A stretch of DNA of 64,000 nucleotides from Cryptomeria japonica (GCF_030272615.1 NC_081410.1:116137140-116201139), one strand, 5' to 3'; positions 13,901-28,900 are shown, counted from the first letter of the stretch. Notes: generated from the letters alone by a model not told the origin. Translations and numbers: made by a program.

Positions 13901-16900
13901 GGCATATATAAGGCGGAGGCAGGGGGCAATTTGGAAACAACAGGCAAAATGCAAAGGATACATTACATTATTGCAGAGCAGCAATCATTCTGCATACAGT
14001 GATAGATAGGAATTAGGGCAGTAACTGCAGAAGGCTAGTGCATCGACTACATTATTTAATAAGCAGCAATCAATATTGTTAAAGGCAGCGAATCTCATTA
14101 TGGATAAAGGCAGCAATCTCTTTATGTTAAAACCACGAGTCAGAAGGCATAGATAATTAAAACAAGCATAAGGCAGCGATAAGCATTCGGTTGTTAAGGA
14201 CGATTAACAAAGGGATGTCACCTTTGGTGAGAAGTTGTCCCTCTTTAGAATCAAAACCTCCATTCTTAATGGCACATGATGAAGTATTAAAGGGAAAACC
14301 ATTCAGTTGGAAAAGGGAAGGAGAAAGGATGAATCGAACAGCAGAGAATAGAAAGACAATCAGATATATATATATATATATATATTGATTCCTTTAAAGC
14401 TTCATCCAATCTGTTGTTTTGTTATGAAGGGGCATATAAGGAAAGCGAGTAGCAGGGTTCCATTCGAGTTAAGTTAGGAGGCCGAATGACAGATGTACTT
14501 CCGTGCCCCTGAACTTGATGGATAGGCTCAAGGCGCCTTGTGTGATCTTCCATGGGCTTCATAATGTGGATGGGTCATTGGGTTAAGCTTGAAGGGAATC
14601 CACATGCACATTATGTAATTTACAATGATGGTTAAGATAATGTCCCTAACCCTAGTAGGAAAGGTCAATTTTATATCTAACATGATCGAGTGGTCTCAAT
14701 CAAGAACTAATTGGTAAATGATATCTCTATTCCATTTCTTACTGTACCTAAAATTGTAATTTTAGGGCAAAAACTAGGGCATTGAAAAAGGGGACATTAC
14801 AGAGTTTGGCTACCTAATTGTGTTGTTGCTTTTTATGTAAAATTTGTATTGTGGATAGCTTTATCATTAACTCTAATATTTGATGGCATGACGTATTGAT
14901 TTTCAAATTTCTAACCAACTTTGTGTTTTCATAAAATATTGTTGGTAGACTAGGTATATGTTAGTTCACTACGCTAGAAAAATTATATTTTATTTACTCA
15001 CTCTCATTAAGCACATTTAGGTAGTTGTGTCAATCAGTTGTACCTTGATTTATGGACCTGATTGACACTTGTCTATCTAGGTTGAATTAAGTTCCATCTA
15101 TCATGCTAGTTAGGGTGAATAACTCCCCTCTTGATTAGGAGACATTTATAGTTAAATACTTACCCCTTGGACGTCATCTCTTTGATTCATGGATCCAAGA
15201 GGTATACATGTATTTGTACATTACTCTTTCTAATTATGCTCCATAATATTGAATATAAAAATTCTTTATTCATTTCCCTGGTTTAGTTATTTGTTTATAA
15301 ATTGTAAGCATTAGGTTTTGAAGAGATTTGTTGTGTATATGACAAATTCTAACATGATATCAGAGCCATGATGTCTAGAGCTAATTTTTTTCTCAAAGTA
15401 ATTAGATTTTAGATTTTTGAATATTTGGTGAATGTTGGAACTATTCTAATTTTAGCTAGGATCGACTATTATTTTGACTAAATCAGGCAACCTGAAGTTA
15501 GCCAATTGGAGGGAGCGCTTTCTTTGACTTTTGCAGGAAGTAAGCTGCTCCAAAATTAATCATGCCATTGCATCTGAAAGAGAGAAATCATTAAGGATAA
15601 ATGGTAAACAAGCCTATGTTCAGCGCTATTTTTTAAGGTAAAAAAGAAAATTTAGTACCTGAGCACATTACCTGAGATCACAAATAACCAGTAAAGGTCT
15701 GAATTGTTTGTTTTTTCATTTTCAGATCTAAACAAATGTAAAAAACAATTTAAAATTTGTAATTCTACTTTTTTTTTCTTAAATTTGGCATCAGCATTTT
15801 TTGGATTTAAAAAAAAATATCAACAGAACAAAACGAGAAATAAAGAGAAAAAATAAAAAATATCCATTTTTTGTTTGTGAGGCTGGCCCATTTAAGGCCG
15901 ACTGCCACCACTTAGGCTGTGGAGCCTATCTTGCTTGACCTACATTTTTAATTTTAATTTTTCTTTTTATTTCATAAGTGTCTTTTATCTTTTTCATATA
16001 TAGAGGATTTGCATTTAGATGTTTACTATTTAATTTTTTAATTTTCTTTTTCTTTTATGTTTATGATACTTTTATAACTTAAACTTATGTGTGTGACATA
16101 TATGTTTTATACATAGGTTTATACATGTTATATAGGATTATAAACATATGGTTATAGTTTATGATGTTGGTTATTTGTTCTTATATTTCTAGGTATTAAA
16201 TAGGCTTGTTATATTTATGTTATTCTTAGACATAGGTTTTCCATATTTTGCAATAGTTAGTAGCGTATATTTCTCTCTTATTAGTTCCTATTTTTAATTT
16301 ATTTAGCTTTGTTTTCTCTTAGAATATGCTTAGCTGTTTATAATTCTCTTTTAATATTTTTCTAGCCTCTATTTCATGCGCCCTAATTTTTCTATATTTG
16401 TAATTTTGTTTGCTTATATCTCTTGCTTATTAGTTGGTTTATATTATATAATTTCTGCTCTTTTATATATATTAGTATTCTTGTTTATTTGTTATGTGTG
16501 TGGCCTTATAGTATTTGTTACATTTTTTATAACGTCTTTTATTTTCTTAACCCTTCGTTCACTTTATATTATAGGCTTTTGTGTTATTTTAATGGTATAT
16601 TTTATTGTTGGCTCCTTCCTCTTTTCTTCTTTAGCTTTTATATTTTAGATAGATAAATATGCTCTATTTTACTATCCTATTATTGGTTTTAATGTTTAAT
16701 TGTTTTCTTATTCTTTCTCCTCATACCCCCAGCTTCCTCCCCTCTCTCTCTCTTCCCTTCCTCTCTCATTTCTATTTATTGGATTCCTGGGTCTGCAACT
16801 AACCATTTCACATCTCATGTAACTTTCTTTCATTCTGATGATGGATCACAGAGTGTGATCCAAAACGTTGATGATAGAAAAGTGATACACAATCAAATCC

Positions 16901-19900
16901 AGAAACAGCAAAGATAACCATCTTCTACTTGTCAGGGGAAGTTTCTTCATTGTGTAAATTGATAGGGGCAGCATGAGAGGAGGGCCATTGTTATGCTTGT
17001 GTCTTCTAGCTTTCAATTCTTTAAGTTGTGCTCTTACAATGGATAAACCTAAATTTCCTCTCCTAGCACCATATAATTACTCCCCATGGAAACAAGCAAT
17101 ATAGAATTTATCTAAAGGCAAAAAGGATGTACTAAGTATGTAGATAAAACAAGGCCTAAACCCATTGATCCTAATAATAAGGAAAATTGGGAAGATAAGT
17201 ATTAGGAAGCTGTTGGCCACATATGCTCATTAGTGGTTGCCTTTCTTCATGGAGGCAAGAAGATATAAAAAGAGAAAGTAGTGAAGTAATGGTCAATGGA
17301 AACAGCAAAGAATAAAATGACAATCAGATATAAAAGACAGATATGATTGGAGAAATATTAAGACTATTCAGCAGTCTTTGTTAATCACAAGAGCTGGGCA
17401 TGATGTAAATATACTCTTTATTATGCTGTGTCCATCATAATGATATTATTTAATATTTATACTATTATTAATAAAATATATATGTGCATAGTTAATTATG
17501 ATAAGGTTCCTTTAAAGCTTCATTCAATCTGCCGTCCTATTATGGAGGGGAGATATGGGCATATAAGGAAAGCAAGTAGCCAGGTTCCATTTGAGTTAAG
17601 TTAGGAGGCCGAATGATGGATGTACTTCCATGCCCCTAACGAGGCCAAATGATGGATGTACTTCCATGCCCCTGAACTTGAGGGATAGGCTCAAGGCGCC
17701 TTGTATGACTTCCCGTGGGCTTCATAGTGTGGATGAGTCATTGGGTAAAGCCTCAAAGGAAACCCACATGTACTTATGATTATTAGGATGATGAATGGAG
17801 TTCTATTTGTAACTTGTTGGATTATATGTTTATCTTTTGATAACTAATCTGACTGTAGATTCTAAATCAAGATGTTAAGTCAGCAAATCACATTTCCAAA
17901 TATAATCCATACCTCATTTAGGTATTTTAGGGCAAACTGAGTTAGGGAACATTACAGTGACCCTGCTGGCCTGTAGATGCTAACGAAGTATGCTGTCTTT
18001 TAGCATTACAGTTCATATTTTCTTGCATGTATGTTTTAATTGCAGTTCATTGCCTATTAGATTTGAGTTTGTATATGCACATAGATAGATTGTCTCAAGT
18101 CATGTCACCCAGAATAGTTTCCAAACTCCAGTGCTTACTGCTATTTACTTTGCAATTATGTCCTCTCTTTTTTTATCAAACCCTTGAAATAGAACATATG
18201 CTAGTTGACTTAATCCAATTTTCTTTTGTCAAGATGCATGCAGCTAGAAGTCTGGCAATAACTAGCACGAAAAAGGAAATTAATTCACAAGATATATGAG
18301 CCACCATTACAACATCACAGAAAAGATGAAGACTGAATGAGACCTTAATATCTCCGTTGTAACCTCCACTTATCAAAAGGGAGTTTGTAGCTTCACAGGC
18401 AAGACCCACTACTGCTCCATGATGTCCACAAGGTTCCTCCTCCCCAATATCAATATAGGTGCCTCGACTGAAACCTGATTGGAGATTAAATCGCTCTATC
18501 CACCCTCCCTCTGTACCAATCACAGCAAAATTGCCACACGTACTAATACTGCAAGCCTGCGATAATAGTTATTAAATAAAAAATATAAGCCTAGATTCTC
18601 ATCTAGAAGTCCCTATCTGATCAAATTGAGTCATCTGCTGAAGCATTAAAATTCTGACCCATTTCAAAGGAACTAAAAACTTAAAAACAAAAGGAAAGCA
18701 CAAAATATACCTTTACTGCCATTGGCACCTCACACGATGGCCTCAAAATATGTTCACCAATTACAAAGTTCTGAAGACGCCATGTATAGGCACAAGAATC
18801 ATCCAAATGGCAGGTAACAACATTGCACCAATCTCTTTCACGAATTTCAGCTACATATTTCAATGACATGCATAAAACAACAGTAAATTATCGAAAGTTA
18901 CAGATAACGTGTGATCACAGTACAGATAAGTAAGCCCTGAAAGTAAGTATCTAGAAAAAAAGTACTTATGCGCTAATTCATGTCAAAAAAGAATGTAGAA
19001 TAATGTACTCATGCTCAAGTCATACTAAAAATCCTTTTTAACACTTTACATGACATCGCTGAAAACTTGAAAAGTAGAACACTGTTCAATCAATGGTGAA
19101 ACAGAGAGGAAACATTTTAGTAATATGTAGAAATAAACCTTAATAGATAACAATTTGCTTCTACTTTATTTCTACAGATATTCAGCATCAAAATTTCCAT
19201 TCAACAAACATTAATAAATGAACATGATGATCCCCCTGTGGTCCCATCAAATGAATATAGACAATGATGGGAAAAGCAATAAGGCAACACCTATCAACGA
19301 TCTTCATAACCATTAACACAATACTAGAAAATAAAATCACTTGTACTAATTATTATAACACCAGCAGATCCATCATGCCAACTTCAATCGTTAACCCACA
19401 TAAAACAAAAGTGACGAAAAAGCAGCTTTCGTCATGAGCACCCATCAACTTGTAAGACATAGGCCCTATGGAAGGCAAAGTGCAAGTGATGTTTACTGTG
19501 TTCCTTATATGAAGTAAGATAAAGTTGGGATGGAGCAGATAATGAGTCAATCTCTCTGTACAACAAAAACAAAAGTAGCTTAGAATGAATGGCAACTATC
19601 AATGAAGTTAAACTGTCATAAAAGCAACAACCCACTTAAGACAATCAACTAAGCTGTTTTAAAAATATAACCTACAGAGTAACAATGAGAGCATTTGTCT
19701 CCAACACAATTTCTTCATCGGTAATAAACAATGTTTTCTACTGTGAAAGGTCAACTTTTACTTCTACTAAAATAAAAAAGCATTCCTTGCAGCTTGTATT
19801 CCACGTATGTCTGTATGGATAAATAACTAAACAGCAATATCTGGAACACATTCAATAGGGATTTATAGCAGGCCTGCAAGGAATGGCCATTGAAAAATTC

Positions 19901-22900
19901 ATTATGGATAGGCAACTCCTCACATTCATTGCCATTACCTATTAGGAATCAAGCTCATTATTTTGGACCCCAACAAATTGTCGCAATTAGCCATCCATAG
20001 AAATCATATAAATAAGTAATATATATTCTATAGAGAACTTCTCAACTACAGCCCATGCAGTGAAAAAACGTACCTTCTCACAAACATTAACTATTTGTAG
20101 ATTGTATCCATCAAGAACCTTAATTGCCAATGCATAATGAATAACACTTCAGCTCTATGGTAAACCTCAATTGATGGCATACCATGGAGTACACCTAAAG
20201 TTCTAGTAGCTATACAGGATAGATTAATGGTAAAATGGGATTTATAGGCTTCAAAAGGTTCTATGCATGCATATGTCTGATCCTACATGTTGACCTTAGT
20301 TTCTCATAAAGTAATGTATGTTTCAGTGCCAGAACATTCTTGCATGCTACTGATATAATTGAGTGTGTCTCAAATTGTTAGCAGCTGTAACAGCAGGATT
20401 AAAGGATATACCTAACAAATATGCCAGATCATCTTTGTCCTCAACATGTTGAGTGCAAGCAGTATAGATGTTAAGATAATTTCTAAATGGTCTCGGACAC
20501 ATTTGCTATATAGATCCTTCAAAATGCTGGTTCTAATGAGAATTTATCCTCTAGCTAGTGCACTTTCCAAGGAAGAAATGACACAAAAAAGATGACAAGT
20601 GCAAGTCCAACTATGCCTTCTAAATGATCTAGACCAAGATCACATTGATATGAAACTCACTAAAGAATAATTTTAGCCTCGGGTGTAAGTTTTTAGGAGG
20701 TTTGTGTTGGCATGAATTGTGAAAATGGACAAAATTTTCCTAAATTGTCCTAAATTTCTTGTGACATGTGGACCTTATACTTCCAGTGAGATATTCTATG
20801 ACAAGTTAACCTTATTTTATGATATTTCAAAAATAAAGGTAATGATAAATGTAGTTCTTCAGGTCACTGCCAAGCAAGTCACCAATGGTTGTGGATGAAA
20901 CCCCCCTTGTAGAGTCCATAAGTGGATTCTTTTCCATTAATCTCTCATGTGCTTCAACAATGTACATTCCCACTCCGTTCTGCATTAAAGTGTGGACCTC
21001 CTCTATGGAATATAATATACTGGCATTGTAAACTAAAAGTGATATTGTAAACAGAATTTTGGGTTAAAAAACAAACTATAAAACGGGCATTACCATTGAC
21101 TATTTACTCAATAAATAAATGGATGGATGGCAATGCTTACCTGCATCAAAGGCGATAACTGGAGGTAGCTTTATTTCTTCTTCCTACAAGTAAATCAGTT
21201 TTCATTAGCATTAATTCATGAAACATTGTAAAATTTAACATTCTATAAAATTATTCATCTGTTATCTATCTCTCATAGGAAATGAAATTGTGCAAGATCT
21301 TTTAGGGCAATTTGGACCTTTCTATGCACAATAATTAACTTAAGAAGAAATGGCATCAATCAAATATCATCTCTTCATACCAACTAGATTTTAAGAATTA
21401 AAAGTTGGCATAATTAGTTGTTATCGACATTGTTGGGAATTATATTACACCTATTGTATAGTTAGTAGTTTAATAAGTAAATTTTTAGTAAACTTAGAAA
21501 TAATAAAATGTTAAATAATATTAGTATTATATTATTGGGTGTGGTAGTTAGGGTTAGTTGTGTGGGAATTTCACAAAAAGTGTAATGAGCTGGAATATAT
21601 TTGCTTGGTTCAATATAAAAGTTTGATGCAGAGTCAGACCAAAAAGTTCTAGTTTTCTTGGGTGGAAGTGTAATGTTTGACAAATGTATGATGAAATAAT
21701 TGCAGTAATAACAAATATACAGTTTACTTGAACTTCAGCAAACATAAATTTGCACATTTAGCATTAAAAGTATTCCATTACAATTGCTCAATAACAAACA
21801 GATTTCTGAGCCCAGAGGGGTAGCACGGTTGGTTGAGGGCATCTGGTCTAGGTCCATGACGTTTCGAGGTCAACTCCCACCTCGGATCACCCGATGGTGG
21901 CAACTTACAAGCTGCTGCCACCATCCTCATAGATTAGTCTTGCCTCAACTCACCCCAAAGGAGCCGCAGGTTGGGTCGCAGGGACATCCCAGGTCAGCAA
22001 AAACAAAAAAAACTGATTTCTGGCCTCTCATTGGTCAATTCATGCACAATTCTCATCCCTCTACTGACTGGTTTGGTCTCTTTCTCAGGTGTATTCCCTC
22101 ACTGCTGAATGAATTCTGATCTTCCCAATGCTTAAAGAACACTTCAAAGCTCTTAACCAACAGAAGTGACCTCTTTTAACCACTGTTCAGTCCCATGTCT
22201 CTGCTGAGACTTAGAATACCACAGAAATGCAGCGACCAGATATTAAATAATAGGAATCAGAGTAGGATGACAGCAGTGTGTGGCATTAGACAATTTTTGC
22301 TAATTTTTTCCTTGATTCAACCTCGAAAAATCCACTCCTCTACCTGTCATGATGTTCATTTCCCTTTCAACAACGTAAGCAGCTTTCCAGACCCAACCCT
22401 GTTACCATTCTCCACAATTTAGAACCTGCACGGCTCCCTTTCTGGTAACAAATGACTGTGATTCCTCAAACTTGATTCAACCTCGAAAAATCCACTCCTC
22501 TACCTGTCATGATGTTCATTTCCCTTTCAACAACGTAAGCAGCTTTCCAGACCCAACCCTGTTACCATTCTCCACAATTTAGAACCTGCACGGCTCCCTT
22601 TCTGGTAACAAATGACTGTGATTCCTCAAACACAACTGAGAATTTCCCCTCCACGTGCCCAGCATAAGATTTATAGACAATATTTAATAGTCACAAATTT
22701 CTTTCAACAGATATTTGCTATTAATCACCACACCCTTATCTACTTAAGTTTATGGTTTATTTTTAGCACGACCAACACTCCAAATTAATTCAACCAGCTA
22801 TATGTTATAGCCAAAGACTTTTATGAATTATTTCACTCACCTTATTATATCCAGGAACCTGCATTTGCCATTCCACCATCCCTTAAACTAAACCACCAAA

Positions 22901-25900
22901 AAAACTCTGAAAATCGAAATCTTCAATTACAATTTTTAAATCATCAAATCTTTCTACATGTTGTTTATAACTAGGGCTTTATAGGGTTCGGATTGCCTTA
23001 AGGCAACATCGCATCCGAACCCTTTTAGGTCTGGGCCCTAAAGGGTAACGTGACCCCAAGTCTAGGCCCAGCCCTATCTCTCACGCTATCCTAAAACACT
23101 CACGCCATTATAAATTTGGCACCAAAACCTAAAGGAGGCCGACTTGAAATAAAGGTTAAAAGCGCATATAAATAAAGGACATTTCTCAAGTCAAAATCAT
23201 CAATTCAATCTCAATCAAAAGCGAATTTAGCTCTGCTGCTAAGGTGTGAATTTTCAAGGAAGGGTGTGAACTTATCCAGACTTGTGCGAAATTGTCCAAG
23301 AGGACATAGTGTATTTTGATACAGTTTTGAAGCATGCAAAGGGACAGATCTGATATGTGAAGATCAGATTCAAGCTAAGTATTGTACTTATGATTTAGAG
23401 GAGAATATATAATCTGACCTGTGGGTCTTTCATGCTGAGTTTTTCCTCCTTGGAGGTTTGCTTGTTTGTCTACTGTTTTTATTTCTGATTTTACTGAATG
23501 TTGGCTTATTAAAATACTGCAAATCTGATTACAATCTAGGGCATAATCAATTATATAAATCTGATTAACATACCTAGGGTATAAAATTACATGGTATCAG
23601 AGCTAAGGTGTCACTAACTTCTGATTTTAGCAAATCAATTGTTGCATATAGCTGTTGTTTGTTTTCAGATTAAAAAAATGTCAGGTTTGAAGGCTGAAGA
23701 TAGACTTGAGGGAGCCATTGATTTTGCTGCTTGGAAAGTTCGTATTCTATTGATCCTTGAAGAGAATGATCTACTGAAATTTGTAGAAGAAGAAAGGCTG
23801 TCTCCTCCAGAATATGCTGAAGAGCTGAAACTGTTCAAGAAAGATTCCCTCGAGGCTAGAAGGATCATAATTGAGTCCGTCAAGAATCATCTTGTCACTG
23901 TCATATCAAAGTTTGTATCTGCCAGAGAAATGATCAAACACTTGGAAGGGATGTATGAAGTCAACAATCTCAGCAGGGCCCTTGCTCTAAGACAGCAGCT
24001 TCTTCACATGAAAATGAAAGAAGAAGACTCAATCATAGCCTACTTCATGAAGATCAATGAACTAAAGGACAAGCTAAGCACTCTTGATTGCCAAATCTCA
24101 GATAAAGATCTTGCTATGATTGCATTAAATGGTCTACCTGATGAATGGGAACCATTCATTCGTAGCATTGGTGGAAGAGCCGATCATCCCAACTTTGAGC
24201 ATCTTCAATCTGATTGTATCGAAGAGGAATCTCGAATTGAGGTAAGAGGAAAACTCAAGAACTCTCTCAAAGATAATCATGTTCTCTTAACTAAATCTAG
24301 GAAAGGTGGTCATTGGAAGAAAGAGAAGAGAAGCAAAGATTTTAGATCCTCCTCCTATGATCCAAGGAAAAAGTCAAGAGATTCCTCTCACATTCGTTGC
24401 TTCAGATGTGATAAGTATGGTCGCTATGCCAGAGATTGTCAGAATGACCCAAAGGAAAGGGAAGCCAATTTAAATGAAGTTGCCGAACAAAGTGAAGATT
24501 ACCTTCTTATCTCTGCTCTATCCAACAATGTTCCTACGGACAGCAATACGTGGATACTTGACAGTGGTGCCTCCAGACACATCTCAGGATTTCACGAGCA
24601 TCTCTCAGATCTGATTGAAAAAGACACCAATCTTCATGTAGTAATCGGTGATGATGCTCGATACTCGGTAAAAGGTTCTGGCACTACCTCTTTAAAACTA
24701 GATTCTGGTATTTCCTTGCAACTCTGTGATATTCTCTTTGTACCTGGTATTAAAAGAAATCTTATTTCCATTTCTGCCTTAGAAGATAAGGGTTTGCAAA
24801 TAGCATTTTATGAAGGGAAAGTACTCGCTTCGCCTAAGAAATCTAATTTCAAATCTGCTCGTATTATTGGAAATAGATGTGATAGTTTATATAAGCTTGC
24901 AACTAATCCAATTCAAGCTCTCATTCATGAGACCCCTGAATCATGTGAGCTATGGCATAGAAGATTGGGTCATCTTCACTTTCAAGCTCTTCCCACTCTC
25001 GGTAAAATGGTCAAAGGTATGTCTAAACTCAGTTTATCTCATGATGATGCTTGTAAAGGTTGTGCAATGGGTAAGAATGTAAAAAATCCTTTTCATAAAA
25101 GCAAAGGTTAGAGCTTATTCATTCAAATTTATGTGGTCCTATGTCTGTAGCATCTCCTAGTGGTTTTCTATATTATGTTATCTTCATAGATGATTTCTCT
25201 AGGAAAACATGGATCTATTTTCTTAAATCTAAAGAGTCTGAATAAGTCCTAAACAGATTTAAAGAATTCAAAGCCTTAGTTGAAAATACTACAGGAAATC
25301 AAATTAAATGTTTGAGGTCTAACAATGGAGGTGAATACACCTCAGGTAGTTTCTATGACTTTTGTGTTAACGTAGGAATTAAGAGGGAGTTATGTGTTCC
25401 CTACAATCCTCAGCAAAATGGAGTTGTTGAAAGAAAGAACAGGACCATTGTTGAAGCTACAAGAGCCATGATCCATGATCAAGACTTGCAACCTTTTCTA
25501 TGGGCGGAAGCATCCAAAACCGCAGTTTATATTCAGAATAGATGTCCTCATCGCGTCCTAAAGGATGTGACACCTGAAGAAGCCTTTTCAGGAATCAAAC
25601 CTGACATCAGTCACCTAATGATATTCGGAAGCCCTGTGTATGTTCATGTGCCTAAAGAAAAACGAACCAAGTTGGATCCATCTGGAAAGAAAGGCATCCT
25701 AGTAGGATACGGTGAATCTTCCAAAGCCTTCAGGATCTACATTCCAGGTCAAAGGTATGTTGAGGTAAGTAGAGATGTAACTTTTGAAGAAGATATTGCT
25801 TTCAAAAGATCTAAAGGTTCATTAACCAACGATAATGATATGGTGATTGAAAATCAAGATTCAATAGTTGATGCTAACCCTGAGTTACAGGAGGAGTCTA

Positions 25901-28900
25901 CTGACCTTCCAAATCAAGAAGTTCAGAATGACCCATCAGAACCCATGCACTCTACCGATATACCTCGGGATATTGTAGTCTGCAAGAAGAGACCACTTTG
26001 GGTTAGAAACACGATTCAAGATGCTGAAGGGTTTGCTGCTCCCAGAGGAACCTTTAGAAATAGCAAGAGTTTCCAAAATCACGCCAACTACATTTCTATG
26101 ATGTGCAATATAATTGAGTCTGAACCTCACAATATCGAAGAAGCTATGTCCCATCATGCTTGGAAATTAGCCATGGATGAAGAGTATAGGTCTATCATCA
26201 AGAATGATGTCTGGGACATTGTACCCAAACCCAAAGGTAAGTCTGTTGTTTCCTCTAAATGGTTGTTTAAAATTAAACATAATGTTGATGGTAGTATGGA
26301 AAAATATAAAGCTAGGTTTGTAGCACGTGGTTTTTCTCAAAAGGAAGGAATAGATTATGAAGAAACCTTTGCCCCTGTTGCTAGATATACTTCTATTAGG
26401 TCTATAATAGCTATTGCTGCAGCCAAAGGTTGGGAGCTGCATCAAATGGACGTTAAGACAGCCTTCCTTAATGGTGTCATTGAGGAGGAAGTCTATATTG
26501 AGCAACCAGAAGGTTATGTAATCCATAAAAGAGATTCTCATGTTTGCAGGTTGAAGAAAGCCTTATATGGGCTCAAACAGGCTCCTCGTGCTTGGTATGA
26601 AAGAATTGATAAGTACTTACTAAGTTTAGGATTTTCCAAGAATGATGCTGATGCTAACATTTACTTGAAAGTTTATAATGATGAGATGCTTATTTTAGTT
26701 TTGTATGTGGATGAATTATTTCTCACTAGTGAAAGTAAATTAATCATAAGATGTAAAAAGGAATTAGCCTCAGAATTTGAAATGAAGGACTTAGGTCTAA
26801 TGCATTACTTCCTAGGGTTAGAAGTATGGCAAAGAGCTAATGAAATTTTTTTAAGTCAAGGAAAATATACTATTGATATTTTGAAAAGGTTTAGAATGTT
26901 AGATTGTAAACGTATGCATACCCCTATGGAATCTAACTTAAAGAAGTTATGTGTTCCGGCAGCTAACTCTGATTTTGCAGATCCCTCTGAGTATAGGCAG
27001 TTGATTGGCTCCCTGATGTACCTAGTCAATACTAGGCCAGATATCTGCTATGTTGTGAATGCTCTCAGTCATTTCGTGAGCTTACCTAAACTTGTTCACC
27101 TGGTTGCTGCCAAGCACATTCTAAGATACCTGCGTGGCACGATTGGTTATGGGCTGAAGTATTCACTTAATACCTCAATCCTCTTGGAAGGCTACTCAGA
27201 TTCAGATTGGGTAGAAAGTGTCAAGGACAGGAAAAGTACTTCAGGTATCTGCTTCAACTTGGGCTCTGCAATGATCTCTTGGGCATGTAGAAAGAAATCT
27301 TCGGTAGCATTAAGCACTGCAGAAGCTGAGTACATTGCCGCATCTGTTGCATCCAGAGAAGCAGTGTGGCTTCGTAAGCTCCTTGTTGGATTATTTGGTC
27401 AAGCTAGTAATCCTACCACCATTCATTGTGATAATCAAAGTTGTATAAAGATGTCAGTAAATCCTGTATTCCATGATCGGTCCAAACATGTGGAAACACA
27501 CTATCATTTTATTTGGGACATGGTGCAAAGAGGTGTAAAGTACATTAGCACAGATGAACAGATTGCGGACATCCTTACCAAACCTTTATCCAGAGTGAAG
27601 TTCGAATACTTCAGAGACAGGCTTGGTGTTGTGAAAAACGAGACCCTGATTGAGAGGGAGCTGCAATCTCAGTGACTCTATCTGCAGCACTATGAATCAT
27701 CCTTTGCTTGTGTGCAAGAGTGAATTATGTCCAATCTATGCTTGTGTGCTAGATGGATGATTGTAATTATGTAAAGACCCACTTGTGTACTACACTTTCT
27801 ATGCTTGTGTGCTAGAACCATCCTATGCTTGTGTGCTAGGTGGAAGATGTAATTCTATGTTTGTGTGCTAGATCCATTCTATGCTTGTGTGCTAGATGGA
27901 ACTCTAAAGGTTCAGATTATGTATTCTCCTCTTCCCTAGTTAAGAGGGAGTGTTGTTTATAACTAGGGCTTTATAGGGTTCGGATTGCCTTAAGGCAACA
28001 TCCGAACCCTTTTAGGTCTGGGCCCTAAAGGGTAACGTGACCCCAAGTCTAGGCCCAGCCCTATCTCTCAAGCTATCCTAAAACACTCACGCCATTATAA
28101 ATTTGGCACCAAAACCTAAAGGAGGCTGACTTGAAATAAAGGTTAAAAACGCATATAAATAAAGGACATTTCTCAAGTCAAAATCATCAATTCAATCTCA
28201 AGCAAAAGCGAATTTAGCTCTGCTGCTAAGGTGTGAATTTTTAAGGAAGGGTGCGAACTTATCCAGACTTGTGCGAAATTGTCCAAGAGGACATAGTGTA
28301 TTTTGATGCAGTTTTGAAGCATGCAAAGGGACAGATCTGATATGTGAAGATCAAATTCAAGCTAAGTATTGTACTTATGATTTAGAGAAGAATATATAAT
28401 CTAACCTGTGGGTCTTTCATGCTAAGTTTTTCCTCCTTGGAGGTTTGCTTGTTTGTCTACTGTTTTTATTTCTGATTTTACTGAATGTTGGCTTATTAAA
28501 ATACTGCAAATCTGATTACAATCTAGGGCATAATCAATTATATAAATCTGATTAACATACCTAGGGTATAAAATTACACTACACACTCATGAACTTTAAA
28601 AAAATCCACTCTGCATTGGCTAGGGAGAAACCAATTTCCCTTAGGGTTTTCATCCTAGGGTTTCAACTTGAACAAATTGTCCAGACTCCAAACTTCACAA
28701 TAAAAGTTGAATTTGCCAAAAGATGTCAATTTCTCATTTACCATTCCCTTTTATACAGTCTTCGAATAATTCAAGAAACTATATTTTATTTCTCCAACAA
28801 AGTGACTTTTAATTTTTAAATAACTTTTGGATCCCAAAATAAGTCAGTTTATAATAAAATGCTCAACTTTATTAAAATAAATAATTAAATATTCCTTCAA

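Larger units (their letters stand above)
22959..28578 (+). mobile_element. Ty1/copia retrotransposon, structurally complete, coding-defective
   Basis: 5.6-kb element with 633-bp and 628-bp LTRs, both TGTTG...ACA, flanked by the exact 5-bp target duplication CTACA (22954-22958, 28579-28583). Order: 5' LTR, primer site TGGTATCAGAGC, gag, protease, integrase, reverse transcriptase, RNase H, a repeat-rich tail, purine tract, 3' LTR; this is the copia gene order. By eye the LTRs differ at about 11 sites (mostly transitions) and one 5-bp indel, under 2 percent, so insertion is fairly recent. The frame is broken by a frameshift near 25108 and a stop at 25243, and several catalytic residues are changed. 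It is antisense to UTP21 within intron 9. Confidence 0.96.

Noticed and set aside
16376-16656. Two overlapping 77- to 90-codon hydrophobic reading frames that look like membrane proteins
   Set aside because: The region is extremely T-rich, which alone yields Phe/Leu/Ile runs. No family motif, and it lies in a broken copia leader.
21784-22119. 111-codon open frame
   Set aside because: It runs through the SINE, whose A/B boxes, tail and target duplication explain the sequence.
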